From Pseudoalteromonas luteoviolacea (lineage in GTDB: Bacteria; Pseudomonadota; Gammaproteobacteria; Enterobacterales; Alteromonadaceae): a DNA stretch of 64,000 nt. The number at the start of each line of letters is the position of its first letter. Position 1 is the first letter of the stretch. Location: the NCBI RefSeq assembly GCF_018100925.1, contig NZ_JAGJEH010000004.1, positions 248,001-312,000 of the forward strand, in the 5' to 3' direction. The translations under genes and the position numbers were made by a program. Positions 1-12,300 of this stretch are shown one piece after another. A model generated the notes under the pieces. The model ran no database searches, was not told the DNA's origin, and saw only the letters and a list, made by a program, of their open reading frames with translations.

Positions 1-52
1 GGTGTACTGCTTTAAAATTAAATGGGGTTAGGCAATTGCGCCTAAAGCTATT

Positions 53-1240
53 ATGCAAAACAAACGCACACTACATTGCAAAACGCAAAATTCAATCTCG
101 TTATCTGGCTCATATGGCCTTAAGTATTTGCTACCAATGATGCTTTTCAATTCTTCTTTGGCATGGGGCCAGATTGAAACATCAGACAAACCGCCTCAAT
201 GGAATAAAATCAAAGCCGCTCAGTGGCTCGATAATAGAGCGCTGTGGTGGCTCGATTATCCAATTAAACAAACGCCTACAGACCATAACGGCGCAGTACA
301 ATGCAATGCCTGTCACACAACACACACTTACACACTCGTTCGTCCTAAGCTTACACAAGGAGCAGGACTGAATGAGCGCATATTTGATAACATACGTCGC
401 CGCCTTGTTGCCGGCCCAGGCGTTGCGCCATGGTTTGTAAATCCTCCCGGCAGATTGACTCAGTCTCGCGGTAGTGAAGCGATTAATACCACTTACTTGC
501 TCGCGATGAAAGAAGCCAGAGAAGGCGCTTTGCAGTCTTCCCCTTTATTGATTACAGCTTTCGAACGGCTTTGGCTTCATCAGCGCGCCGATGGTGGTTG
601 GGATTGGTTTAACTTTACATACGAACCCTTAGCTACGATAGAAGCACAGCATTTTGCAGCTTGTCAGGCTGCGGTTGCTATCGGCACAGCTCCTGGCTAC
701 TTCAATGAAAACTCACTGCCAGCACTTAAAGGTCGTGTAGATAAACTGCGAAACTGGCTCAAAGCCAGTCGTAATCCAAATAATCTATTTGGAGAAGCTT
801 GGTTGCTTTTTGCGTCAACGCGATTGCAAGGGTTATTAACACCTCAAGAGCAAAATCAAATAATTAGTAAGTTGTTACAAAAACAAAACAGAGATGAAGT
901 GAATAAAGGAAGTTGGGCCCTATATGAGCTCAACGATTGGCGCTACAGTGAAAAAACAGCGCCAACCAAGCCGAGAAAGCTGCACCCTGACGCGCGTAAA
1001 CCGGAGGCTTATTCAACTGGTTTGATTGCCTATATTCTGATGCAAGCTGGTGTTAAAAGTGACGATCCAAGTATTACATCCGCTCTCAATTGGCTGCGTA
1101 ACAATCAACAGCCTGACGGCTCTTGGAGAACATACTCTATCAGTGTGAACCGAAGCAAAGACGATCCTGCCTATCTATTTTTATCTGATGAAGCAACCGC
1201 TTGGGCGTCACTCGCATTGCTCGAGGGGGAAAGGAGTTGA
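53..1240 (+). CDS. Secreted CxxCH (cytochrome c-like) protein with squalene-cyclase-type repeats
   Basis: A 395-residue protein with an N-terminal hydrophobic stretch (about residues 21-40, ending SLAWGQ) that looks like a signal peptide. A single heme c motif, CNACH, lies at residues 84-88. The rest is helical and carries repeats typical of the squalene-hopene cyclase / prenyltransferase alpha-toroid: DGGWDWF near 180-186 and PDGSWRTYS near 354-361, the latter preceded by an SxGLxAYxLxxAG helix. I see no DxDD motif, so cyclase activity is not supported. The likely picture is a periplasmic heme-bearing protein with a toroid domain; substrate and partner are unknown. The start is weakly supported: a short hairpin (28-45) sits directly upstream and there is no strong Shine-Dalgarno. 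A later Met inside the signal peptide is possible. The gene is convergent with pssA. Confidence 0.75.
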   Translation: MQNKRTLHCKTQNSISLSGSYGLKYLLPMMLFNSSLAWGQIETSDKPPQWNKIKAAQWLDNRALWWLDYPIKQTPTDHNGAVQCNACHTTHTYTLVRPKLTQGAGLNERIFDNIRRRLVAGPGVAPWFVNPPGRLTQSRGSEAINTTYLLAMKEAREGALQSSPLLITAFERLWLHQRADGGWDWFNFTYEPLATIEAQHFAACQAAVAIGTAPGYFNENSLPALKGRVDKLRNWLKASRNPNNLFGEAWLLFASTRLQGLLTPQEQNQIISKLLQKQNRDEVNKGSWALYELNDWRYSEKTAPTKPRKLHPDARKPEAYSTGLIAYILMQAGVKSDDPSITSALNWLRNNQQPDGSWRTYSISVNRSKDDPAYLFLSDEATAWASLALLEGERS

Positions 1241-1288
1241 GATGATAGCGAACATGGTTTAGGCCCATAGATATTCATAGGCCTTGAA

Positions 1289-1312
1289 GGCGACTGACTG
1301 AAGTCAGTCGCC
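1289..1312. repeat. Palindromic hairpin between convergent genes
   Basis: An 11-bp perfect inverted repeat (GGCGACTGACT / AGTCAGTCGCC) separated by two bases. A second small inverted repeat (GAGC-TAC-GCTC) follows at about 1326-1336. There is no run of T on either side, so a classical intrinsic terminator is not convincing. It could be a REP-like extragenic palindrome or a bidirectional mRNA-stabilising hairpin. Confidence 0.55.
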
Positions 1313-1350
1313 CTGTTCATCTAACGGAGCTACGCTCGTCAGTTCTAAAT

Positions 1351-2676
1351 CTAAATAAACTTTTTAATGATAAAGTCTACTTTCACACGTTTAGCCTGCC
1401 CTAGTATCTTTTGCACAGGTGCAGGGTAATCTTGCAAGGTTTCGATATCATCTGGCCCACTTAATTTTCTGCAATGAGATAAAATCGCGTTTTTCTCATC
1501 GTCTATAAATGGCTTTAATACTTGGTTTCTATCTTCAATTAAAATGCCATTTTCAATGTCTAGTCCCCATGCTCGTGGGTTTAAATTATGCCCAGTCATC
1601 AAATGAACCTGATTATCTTGATTGATACCTTTCAAATGGAATGAGTTGTCTCCATCTTTCCAGAGGTACACATTAAGCAACCCCTGCTCTATATACCTTT
1701 TTTGTGACTTTAAAAACTTGTGTAAAATTCGCTCATACAAATAAGGCAAAGCCCCTATGCGGCTGAATGGCTTATCTGGCGCAATATAAAAGTCATTTGC
1801 CGTCTTATCGCCAACGACAATGGTTATAGACTTACCTTGCTTGAGTAAACGGCGCAACGAACGAAGTAATGGAGCCGGAAAGTTGAAATAAGGCGTGTAT
1901 AGGATCAACTCTTGTTCTGTTGTATCAAACAAGGTTTTAATCAATCTATTCAGCTTATTTGTTCTGCGCCCAAATCCAAGGAATGCACGAACATTTAAGT
2001 CTGTTGATTCGGTTGCCTTAGACATATCGTAATTGGCGCGCTTAAGTGAACGCATTAACTTTTTTTGCGCCAGTTTAATATCGCTAAAAGGCGTTAAAGG
2101 CCGAGTATCAATACGGGGGACTGCTTCTGAGCTGATTAGATGCTTTTCAATAAAGTCAGTAAAACTGTTGGCTAGCATCTCATTTTCGATAAGGAAATAA
2201 CGATCGAGTCTATATCTATCTTCTTGATGTAGATACACATCGTTAATACTCGCACCGCTGTACAATACGGTGTCGTCAATCACAAACCCTTTAAGGTGAA
2301 GCACACCAAAAAGCTCTTTCGCTTTAACAGGCACACCATAGACTTCTACATTAGAATTAAACTTTTCCAAGTAATCACAGTACAAACGTGCATTTCCCTC
2401 GGACTTAGCTTCACCAATAAGACCTCTTTGCGCTCTGTGGAAGTCTACCAGTATTTTAATTTCTAACTCTGGATTCTGCAGTGACGCATTATGTAACGCA
2501 GCCAATACGCCTTGGCCAGCAGTGTCATCTTGTAAATAAAGTGCTGCGATATAAATTCGCTGCTTCGCTTTACTGATCAGAGACAAAAGTTCACTGTGAT
2601 AATGCTTAGCGTCTGTTAAGACTTTACAGCTGTCTGCTTGTAAAGCAAAGCCGGAGTTGTCCTGCCAAAATGCCAT
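1351..2676 (-). CDS. pssA: CDP-diacylglycerol-serine O-phosphatidyltransferase (PssA)
   Basis: PssA condenses CDP-diacylglycerol with serine to give phosphatidylserine, the precursor of phosphatidylethanolamine. The protein belongs to the phospholipase D superfamily form found in Gammaproteobacteria. Two HxK regions are visible: HLKGFVIDDT about a third of the way in, and FHLKGINQDN near the C-terminus followed by a GHNLNPRAWGLDIENG block. The 441-residue length fits E. coli PssA (451). I chose the ATG at 2676 over an upstream GTG at 2682 because AAAAGG lies five bases before that ATG and overlaps the GTG. It is a single gene, convergent with the CxxCH protein. Homology is strong over the full length. 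Confidence 0.93.
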   Translation of the reverse strand: MAFWQDNSGFALQADSCKVLTDAKHYHSELLSLISKAKQRIYIAALYLQDDTAGQGVLAALHNASLQNPELEIKILVDFHRAQRGLIGEAKSEGNARLYCDYLEKFNSNVEVYGVPVKAKELFGVLHLKGFVIDDTVLYSGASINDVYLHQEDRYRLDRYFLIENEMLANSFTDFIEKHLISSEAVPRIDTRPLTPFSDIKLAQKKLMRSLKRANYDMSKATESTDLNVRAFLGFGRRTNKLNRLIKTLFDTTEQELILYTPYFNFPAPLLRSLRRLLKQGKSITIVVGDKTANDFYIAPDKPFSRIGALPYLYERILHKFLKSQKRYIEQGLLNVYLWKDGDNSFHLKGINQDNQVHLMTGHNLNPRAWGLDIENGILIEDRNQVLKPFIDDEKNAILSHCRKLSGPDDIETLQDYPAPVQKILGQAKRVKVDFIIKKFI

Positions 2677-2925
2677 ATACACCTTTTAATCTTGGGCTAC
2701 TGATAATTTAGTAGCAAAAAAAATTCCTTCAAACATAACAAAAAAAAATAGAAAGGTCATGAAGATCCGACAATTTCAGCTTTGTTGGCTTACTTTTCCA
2801 TCAAGTACACTATATTTGACAAGTTTAGAATTTCGAAATTTGCTTTATTTGATTTTTATTTTACTTCTGGGTTGATTTACTTAGAATCGGCATCATTGTA
2901 ATGCTAATACTAAATTTTAGGATAG

Positions 2926-3882
<957 letters not shown>

Positions 3883-3889
3883 TGCAATT

Positions 3890-3912
3890 GCACGCCATAA
3901 ATCATGGCGTGC
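3890..3912 (+). terminator. Hairpin after trxB
   Basis: A 9-bp perfect stem (GCACGCCAT / ATGGCGTGC) with a five-base loop begins 7 bases after the trxB stop. It is not followed by a T-run, so it may be a weak terminator or an mRNA-protecting 3' hairpin. Confidence 0.5.
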
Positions 3913-3973
3913 TTCACCCCTTAATTTGCTAAACTTGTCTTAGCAAACTTCCTACTCAAAACTAAAGTCACTT

Positions 3974-4690
3974 ATGACACAACAGCTGTTTCACCTATCG
4001 CCAACTGACTACATATTTCCACCTTGCCACTTTGCATTAAAAGAACCTGATGGCCTATTAGCCATTGGCGGCTGCCTGAACACGTTAAGGCTAAAAAAAG
4101 CTTACCAGCAAGGTATTTTTCCTTGGTTTAATGAGCGAGAACCCATAATGTGGTGGTCACCTAGCGAACGGGGTATATTGGAATTAAAGGATTTTCATAT
4201 CGGGCGTACCTTAAAAAAGGCCAAAAATAGACTCAACCCTAGGGTTACTATAAACCACGCCTTTGAGCAGGTGATTTCACAGTGTCGTAACCAAAGGCTT
4301 AATGAAGAAGGGACATGGATCAACAAAAATATGCTCAAAGCATATTGCCAAGCACATAAAGAAGGGTTTGCTCACAGTGTAGAGGTGTGGATAGATAACC
4401 AACTTGTTGGAGGGCTATATGGCATTATGGTCTCTGGAGTATTTTGTGGCGAATCGATGTTTCACAACCAGCCAAACACGTCTAAGTTAGCCATGTGGGC
4501 GTTGGTGAATTGGCTTAAAAAGCACAATGCTCACTTTATTGATTGCCAGCTCGATAACCCTTACTTAAGCTCTATGGGCGCAAAAGTCATTCCTAGAGAA
4601 GAATTTTTGACTAAACTAAAAGAAGCAAGTGACTATCACCCTGTAAGCACCATGTGGCAACCACAAGACATAGGGGCAATATATGACTGA
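3974..4690 (+). CDS. aat: Leucyl/phenylalanyl-tRNA-protein transferase
   Basis: Aat adds Leu or Phe from aminoacyl-tRNA to N-terminal Lys or Arg residues, making substrates for ClpS-ClpAP. The 238-residue length and motifs are typical: YRxGIFPW-like YQQGIFPWF, MWWSPSERG, GTWIN, HSVEVW, GGLYGI, GVFCGESMF, FIDCQLDNPYLSSMGA. Its last eight bases overlap bpt, so the two N-degron transferases are translationally coupled. The ClpA and ClpS genes that act on the products lie about 1.2 kb downstream on the other strand. Confidence 0.96.
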   Translation: MTQQLFHLSPTDYIFPPCHFALKEPDGLLAIGGCLNTLRLKKAYQQGIFPWFNEREPIMWWSPSERGILELKDFHIGRTLKKAKNRLNPRVTINHAFEQVISQCRNQRLNEEGTWINKNMLKAYCQAHKEGFAHSVEVWIDNQLVGGLYGIMVSGVFCGESMFHNQPNTSKLAMWALVNWLKKHNAHFIDCQLDNPYLSSMGAKVIPREEFLTKLKEASDYHPVSTMWQPQDIGAIYD

Positions 4691-5387
4691 ACACTTTCCT
4701 TCTAAAATAGGCCTCAGTCAACAATTTGATTGCAGCTATCTGCCAGATAGAAAAGAACAACTGCTCGTTATCTTGGATAACGAGTGTTATACGGCTCCTC
4801 GGTTTGAGGCGTTATTATCTCTGGGGTTTAGGCGTAGCGGAGACCAAATTTATCGCCCACACTGCCCTATGTGTAGTGCATGTCAGTCAGTCAGGGTACT
4901 TGCAAAAGAATATGTGCCTTCAAAATCACAAAAGCGTAAATACAAGAAGATAGATAGTAACTTTTCAGTTAAAGTCAGCTTTCAAGAGAAGGAAAATTAC
5001 TTTTCGCTGTATGAAAAGTACATCAATCAAAGGCACAGTGATGGCACTATGTTCCCGCCAAATAGACTGCAATATGAAAGCTTTCTCTTTTGTCGCTGGA
5101 TGCCGATTTCATTTATAGAGCTTTGGCATGAGAAAAAACTCGTTGCAGTCGCTGTCACCGATACTATGCCCAATGCATTATCTGCCATCTATACTTTTTT
5201 TGACCCGGATTACGAACATTTAAGCTTAGGCACCATCATGATAATGGCGCAGCTTAACCTCGCGCGTTCTGAAAATAAGGATTTTGTATATTTAGGTTAT
5301 CAAATAGACGAATGTAAAAAAATGCGCTACAAAAAGCAGTTTGCGCCAGCTCAACAGCTTAAAGAAGATACTTGGATAAATATTTAA
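4683..5387 (+). CDS. bpt: Aspartate/glutamate leucyltransferase (Bpt)
   Basis: Bpt is an ATE1-like aminoacyl-tRNA transferase that adds Leu to N-terminal Asp or Glu, extending the bacterial N-end rule. The N-terminal cysteine cluster is visible (C18 region, then a CPMCSACQSVR block), along with the conserved YxxYxxxRHxDG-like segment YEKYINQRHSDG. The C-terminal half has YTFFDPDYEHLSLGT and YLGYQIDECKKMRYK, typical of the acyltransferase fold. The 234-residue length fits the family. It starts inside the end of aat. E. coli lacks this gene; Vibrio and many marine Gammaproteobacteria have it. Older annotations call it Ate, arginyltransferase. Confidence 0.94.
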   Translation: MTEHFPSKIGLSQQFDCSYLPDRKEQLLVILDNECYTAPRFEALLSLGFRRSGDQIYRPHCPMCSACQSVRVLAKEYVPSKSQKRKYKKIDSNFSVKVSFQEKENYFSLYEKYINQRHSDGTMFPPNRLQYESFLFCRWMPISFIELWHEKKLVAVAVTDTMPNALSAIYTFFDPDYEHLSLGTIMIMAQLNLARSENKDFVYLGYQIDECKKMRYKKQFAPAQQLKEDTWINI

Positions 5388-5395
5388 GTTACTAA

Positions 5396-5695
<300 letters not shown>

Positions 5696-5740
5696 TTCTA
5701 CCGTCTCGCCAGCATCTGTTTGATGCTATAAGACGTATGT

Positions 5741-5776
5741 AGCAAAAAACCTAGCCAATTGGCTAGGTTTTTTGCT
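5741..5776. terminator. Bidirectional intrinsic terminator between infA and clpA
   Basis: A perfect 36-base palindrome: a core CCTAGCCAATTGGCTAGG is flanked by AAAAAA on the left and TTTTTT on the right. This gives a stem plus U-tract when read from either strand, so it can end infA transcripts and back up clpA termination. Confidence 0.9.
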
Positions 5777-5842
5777 TGTGTACTACCTTTAGAACCAGCC
5801 AGCTCCGCCAGCCGGTCCTCATACGTTGCTAGTTAGCTAATA

Positions 5843-8107
5843 TTATGCAGAAACTAACTCCTGCTCAAAATCAAACTCCAACGCATTGCCTTTCACAGTC
5901 ACTTTAACGCTACCGCCGTCAATTAAAGAGCCAAACAGAATTTCATTTGCCAACGGCTTTTTAAGATTGTCTTGAATAACTCGTGCCATCGGACGTGCGC
6001 CCATCGCTTTGTCGTAGCCAATGTCAGCTATCCAATCTCTCGCTTCGTTAGTAAGCTCTAAGTTAACAGACTTTTTATCTAATTGAGCTTGCAGCTCAAC
6101 AATAAACTTATCAACAACTTGCAAAATAACTTCTTTTTCAAGATGGTTAAACCAAATGATATTGTCCAATCTATTTCTAAATTCAGGAGTAAATACCTTA
6201 TTGATTTCAATCATTGCATCATGCGAGTGATCTTGCTGCTGGAATCCAATCGACTTTCTCACCGTCTCTTGAACACCCGCATTTGTCGTCATAACAAAAA
6301 TCACGTTTCGGAAATCGGCTTTACGACCATTGTTGTCTGTCAGCGTGCCATGATCCATTACTTGTAGAAGTATGTTGTATATATCAGGGTGGGCTTTTTC
6401 AATCTCATCTAACAATACAACAGCATGAGGGTGCTTAATGACAGAATCAGTCAACAAACCGCCCTGCTCAAAACCAACATAGCCAGGAGGTGCGCCGATT
6501 AAGCGGCTCACAGCGTGTCGCTCTGAGTATTCAGACATATCAAAACGTATAAACTCTATGCCCATACATTTGGCGAGCTGCTTAGTCACTTCCGTTTTAC
6601 CAACACCCGTCGGACCAGCAAATAAGAAAGACCCAATTGGCTTTTCTTCGTTTGCAAGGCCGGAGCGTGATAAACGAATAGCCGATGTAAGCGCATCAAT
6701 AGACTCATCTTGGCCAAACACAAGCATTTTCAGGTTTCTATCAAGGTTTTTAAGTACTTCTTTATCACTTGATGACACATTTTGCTGTGGAATACGTGCA
6801 ATTTTTGAAACAATTTGCTCAATATCAGCAACACCAATGGTCTTTTTACGCCTAGACATAGGTAATAGTCGTTGATTTGCACCCGCTTCATCAATCACGT
6901 CTATCGCCTTGTCAGGTAAGTGGCGCTCATTGATATATTTTGCGCTCAGTTCAGCTGCGGCTTTCAACGCTTTTTGGGTGTAGCGAATACCGTGATGTTC
7001 TTCGTAACGTTCTTTCAAGCCGTATAAAATCTTGGCTGTGTCAGCAACACTAGGCTCAACTACGTCAATTTTTTGGAAGCGACGAACTAGCGCTCTATCC
7101 TTCTCAAAAATGTTCTTAAACTCTGAATAAGTTGTTGAGCCCAAACAGCGCAGCTTACCACTAGAAAGCAGTGGTTTAATTAAATTCGACGCATCCATTA
7201 CCCCGCCAGATGCAGCACCTGCACCGATAATTGTATGAATTTCGTCAATAAATAAAATTGCGTTTGGTTTGGCTTGCAGTTCTTTTAAAAGTGCTTTAAA
7301 ACGCTTTTCAAAATCCCCACGGTATTTTGTACCAGCGAGCAATGCGCCCATATCAAGAGAGTAAACGACCGCATCTTCAATGACTTCAGGTACTTGGTCA
7401 TTCACAATACGATAAGCCAACCCTTCAGCAATGGCAGTTTTACCTACCCCAGCCTCTCCAACAAGTAATGGGTTGTTTTTCTTACGGCGACATAACACTT
7501 GGATGGTTCTTTCAACTTCTTGGTCGCGACCAACCAAAGGATCTATTTGCCCAGCTTTTGCCAGCACATTAAGATTTGCAGTAAAGTTTTCAAGCTTGGT
7601 TTTTTCGTCGCTTTGTACTTCCGCTCCTTCTTCGTTGATATCCTCATGCTCTTCTGGCTCAGGATCATCGTCCGATTTTGAAATACCGTGACTAATAAAA
7701 TTAACGATGTCTAATCGACTGACATCTGCTTTTTTGAGTAAATATACAGCTTGGCTCTCTTGCTCTGAGAAAATAGCTACCAAAACATTGACGCCAGTTA
7801 CTTCGTTTCTACCTGAAGACTGCACATGAAACACTGCTCTTTGTAATACACGCTGAAATCCAAGCGTTGGTTGAGTCTCCCGGTCTTCCTCTAACTCAGG
7901 AATGATTGGCGTTGTTTCATCAATAAACTCTGACAGCTCCCTTTTAAGGTTGTCAGTATCTACGCTACAGGCATTAAGCGCTTCACTTGCCGAAGGATTA
8001 TCGATTAGGGCAAGTAATAAATGCTCCACCGTCATAAATTCATGACGACGTGTACGAGCTTCACGAAACGCGGTGTTAAGTGTAATTTCTAAATCTTTAT
8101 TTAGCAT
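5843..8107 (-). CDS. clpA: ATP-dependent Clp protease ATP-binding subunit ClpA
   Basis: ClpA is the AAA+ unfoldase that feeds ClpP and receives N-degron substrates from ClpS. The protein is 754 residues, close to E. coli ClpA (758). It has an N-terminal double Clp-N repeat, a D1 AAA+ module (GEAGVGKTAIAEG; AILFIDEIHTIIG) and a D2 module (GPTGVGKTEVTKQ; VVLLDEIEKAHPD). The ClpP-docking loop reads KSIGFQQQD, that is IGF where E. coli ClpA has IGL. The frame is open 22 codons further, into clpS, but the ATG at 8107 has a GGGGGTT ribosome site and begins MLNKDLEITL as in the family. It lies 28 bases after clpS, forming a clpS-clpA operon. Confidence 0.97.
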   Translation of the reverse strand: MLNKDLEITLNTAFREARTRRHEFMTVEHLLLALIDNPSASEALNACSVDTDNLKRELSEFIDETTPIIPELEEDRETQPTLGFQRVLQRAVFHVQSSGRNEVTGVNVLVAIFSEQESQAVYLLKKADVSRLDIVNFISHGISKSDDDPEPEEHEDINEEGAEVQSDEKTKLENFTANLNVLAKAGQIDPLVGRDQEVERTIQVLCRRKKNNPLLVGEAGVGKTAIAEGLAYRIVNDQVPEVIEDAVVYSLDMGALLAGTKYRGDFEKRFKALLKELQAKPNAILFIDEIHTIIGAGAASGGVMDASNLIKPLLSSGKLRCLGSTTYSEFKNIFEKDRALVRRFQKIDVVEPSVADTAKILYGLKERYEEHHGIRYTQKALKAAAELSAKYINERHLPDKAIDVIDEAGANQRLLPMSRRKKTIGVADIEQIVSKIARIPQQNVSSSDKEVLKNLDRNLKMLVFGQDESIDALTSAIRLSRSGLANEEKPIGSFLFAGPTGVGKTEVTKQLAKCMGIEFIRFDMSEYSERHAVSRLIGAPPGYVGFEQGGLLTDSVIKHPHAVVLLDEIEKAHPDIYNILLQVMDHGTLTDNNGRKADFRNVIFVMTTNAGVQETVRKSIGFQQQDHSHDAMIEINKVFTPEFRNRLDNIIWFNHLEKEVILQVVDKFIVELQAQLDKKSVNLELTNEARDWIADIGYDKAMGARPMARVIQDNLKKPLANEILFGSLIDGGSVKVTVKGNALEFDFEQELVSA

Positions 8108-8135
8108 TGGCAACCCCCAACGAGAATAAATAAGG

Positions 8136-8453
8136 TCATTCTTGCTCACAGCTACACAGGAGCGGATGCTCATGATCGCGAGCGTATCTGTTCACCTGCT
8201 CAGCCTTTGTATGGGCTATGTCTGCAGGATACATTCCACATACCGCTTTTCCCTCGTGATGTACTTTCAACATCACTTCAGTTGCTCTTTCGCTATCCAT
8301 GTTGAAAAAAGTCATTAACACTTCGATGACGAAATCCATCGGCGTGTAATCATCATTGTTTAAAATTACTTTGTACTTTTTCGGTGGTTGAAGTTTTTGC
8401 TTCTCTAGGTCTTTGACCTCTTCCAACACACCTGAATCTTTTATCCCACTCAT
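8136..8453 (-). CDS. clpS: ClpS adaptor protein for ClpAP (N-end rule)
   Basis: ClpS recognises N-terminal Leu, Phe, Tyr and Trp and delivers such proteins to ClpA. The 105-residue protein shows the hallmark [15 protein letters not shown], then [11 protein letters not shown] around the substrate pocket, and the conserved C-terminal end. It has a short flexible N-terminal extension, as is usual. It is the first gene of clpS-clpA and is divergent from cspD, the arrangement seen in E. coli. Together with aat and bpt nearby it completes a compact set of leucine-tagging enzymes and their reader. Confidence 0.97.
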   Translation of the reverse strand: MSGIKDSGVLEEVKDLEKQKLQPPKKYKVILNNDDYTPMDFVIEVLMTFFNMDSERATEVMLKVHHEGKAVCGMYPADIAHTKAEQVNRYARDHEHPLLCSCEQE

Positions 8454-8536
8454 AATTAAATATAGTCTTGTCTTATATACTCAAGCAAACTTGAATTAAA
8501 AAATAAATAAAATGTTAAAAAACTGCACTAAAAAAC

Positions 8537-8564
8537 TTGACTGTATGGTTATTTAAACTACATT
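8537..8564 (+). promoter_or_regulatory. Candidate sigma-70 promoter of cspD
   Basis: TTGACT (8537-8542) and TACATT (8559-8564) are spaced by 16 bases, about 90 bases upstream of the cspD start. This would leave a fairly long 5' leader, as is common for cold-shock-family genes. The boxes were found by eye and no start site is known. Confidence 0.4.
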
Positions 8565-8654
8565 CTAGTCCTAGTTGTTCATGTTATGGACAGCTTAGCA
8601 AATTTCAAAGGTTAGATTAACTTAATTAGTCAACTTATAGAAGGATGTAGAAGT

Positions 8655-8873
8655 ATGGCTTGCGGAAAAGTCAAATGGTTTAACAACGCCAAAGGGTTTG
8701 GTTTCATCGTAGAAGACGGCAGTGACGAAGATATCTTTGCACATTACTCGACGATTGTAATGGATGGATACAAGACGCTTAAAGCTGGTCAAGATGTAAC
8801 ATTCGAGCTACAGGAAGGGCCTAAGGGCTTACATGCTACTAATATTGCACCGAAAGTTGGTGAAATGGCATAG
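8655..8873 (+). CDS. cspD: Cold-shock-like protein CspD
   Basis: A 72-residue single cold-shock domain with RNP1 (KGFGFI, residues 13-18) and RNP2-like DIFAHYS. In E. coli CspD is not cold-induced; it is made in stationary phase and inhibits replication by binding single-stranded DNA. The assignment to CspD rests on family sequence and on its position divergent from clpS-clpA, which matches E. coli. AGAAGGATGTAGAAGT before the ATG gives a usable ribosome site. A stem-loop follows. Confidence 0.92.
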   Translation: MACGKVKWFNNAKGFGFIVEDGSDEDIFAHYSTIVMDGYKTLKAGQDVTFELQEGPKGLHATNIAPKVGEMA

Positions 8874-8891
8874 CAATTCTCAAGGCTCTAA

Positions 8892-8927
8892 AAGCGAGCT
8901 ACGCAAGTTGCTCGCTTCATCTCTTTT
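8892..8927 (+). terminator. Terminator after cspD
   Basis: An 8-bp stem AAGCGAGC / GCTCGCTT encloses ten bases and is followed a few bases later by a T-rich run (TCTTTTTT). It is a moderate intrinsic terminator. Confidence 0.65.
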
Positions 8928-11448
<2,521 letters not shown>

Positions 11449-11468
11449 GTTAAATAAACTCAATTAGA

Positions 11469-11493
11469 AAGGCAGCAATACGCTGCCTTTTTT
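11469..11493 (+). terminator. Terminator after icd
   Basis: A stem AGGCAGC / GCTGCCT with a five-base loop is followed by a run of six or more T. It is a standard intrinsic terminator about 20 bases after the stop. Confidence 0.88.
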
Positions 11494-11564
11494 CGTTTTA
11501 CAAGCTGAAGTATTTGTTCAATTTTGCTAGTATAGGCGCCCAATCATGCTGGCCTCTGTGAGTT

Positions 11565-12221
11565 ATGACACATAAAAATAGCAAACGCCCCTATTCGTCG
11601 ACTAGAAATAAACCCAATGGTAATGCTCGACGTCAAGTCAAAAACCCCAAAAAACCACCGGTAAAGCCTGAAGACGTCAAAGTTGTTCTTTTTAACAAAC
11701 CTTTTGATGTTTTATGTCAATTTACTGATGACCAACACCGAAAAACCTTAGCTGACTTTATCGATGTCAAATCAGTCTATGCTGCGGGTCGACTAGACCG
11801 CGATAGCGAAGGTTTATTACTTTTGACTAACTGCGGCAAGTTGCAGCACAAGCTCACCGAGCCGAAAAAGAACACTGACAAAACCTATTGGGTTCAAGTA
11901 GAGGGATCGCCCGATGAGCAATCACTCGAGATGCTGAGAAAAGGGGTCGAATTAAAAGACGGCATGACCAAACCCGCCAAAGTCGAAGTCATTGACGAGC
12001 CTAACATTTGGCCTCGCAACCCGCCAATACGAGAGCGAAAAAATATTCCCACAACTTGGTTAAGTATTACGATTTCTGAAGGGAGAAACCGTCAAGTTCG
12101 GCGCATGACTGCGCACATTGGCTATCCAACCTTGCGGTTGATTAGATACAGCATTGGCAAATATACACTCAGTGGTCTAAATAACGGGCAGTATAAGGTT
12201 TTACAGCCAAATAAAGTCTAG
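11565..12221 (+). CDS. rluE: 23S rRNA pseudouridine(2457) synthase RluE
   Basis: RluE makes pseudouridine 2457 in 23S rRNA. The 218-residue length matches E. coli RluE (217). After a basic, disordered N-terminus (about residues 1-35) the RsuA-family catalytic core follows: [12 protein letters not shown], then [16 protein letters not shown] with the catalytic Asp, and [21 protein letters not shown]. There is no S4 domain, as expected for RluE. It is upstream of mnmA, the same neighbourhood as in E. coli, but nudJ is absent between them. Confidence 0.92.
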   Translation: MTHKNSKRPYSSTRNKPNGNARRQVKNPKKPPVKPEDVKVVLFNKPFDVLCQFTDDQHRKTLADFIDVKSVYAAGRLDRDSEGLLLLTNCGKLQHKLTEPKKNTDKTYWVQVEGSPDEQSLEMLRKGVELKDGMTKPAKVEVIDEPNIWPRNPPIRERKNIPTTWLSITISEGRNRQVRRMTAHIGYPTLRLIRYSIGKYTLSGLNNGQYKVLQPNKV

Positions 12222-12231
12222 GGAGTGTCTT

Positions 12232-12259
12232 TTGAGGGCGGCCAAATGCGTGCTATACT
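12232..12259 (+). promoter_or_regulatory. Candidate promoter of mnmA-hflD-purB
   Basis: TTGAGG (12232-12237) and TATACT (12254-12259) with 16-base spacing, about 42 bases before the mnmA ATG. The -10 box is close to consensus. Identified by eye. Confidence 0.55.
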
Positions 12260-12300
12260 CACGACCTTTCAAATATTACATATAGATGTACAGCGATATT

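Noticed and set aside
5778..5830. Direct repeat CCAGCC after the infA terminator, considered as attachment site or mobile-element scar
   Set aside because: Only six bases repeated with no flanking integrase, tRNA or terminal inverted repeats.
8108..8173. Extended clpA start (MSIRSCV...) overlapping clpS
   Set aside because: The ATG at 8107 has a strong ribosome site and matches the ClpA family start; the extension has no conserved residues.
12286..12300. Upstream ATG for mnmA
   Set aside because: Five extra residues with no ribosome site and no match to family N-termini.
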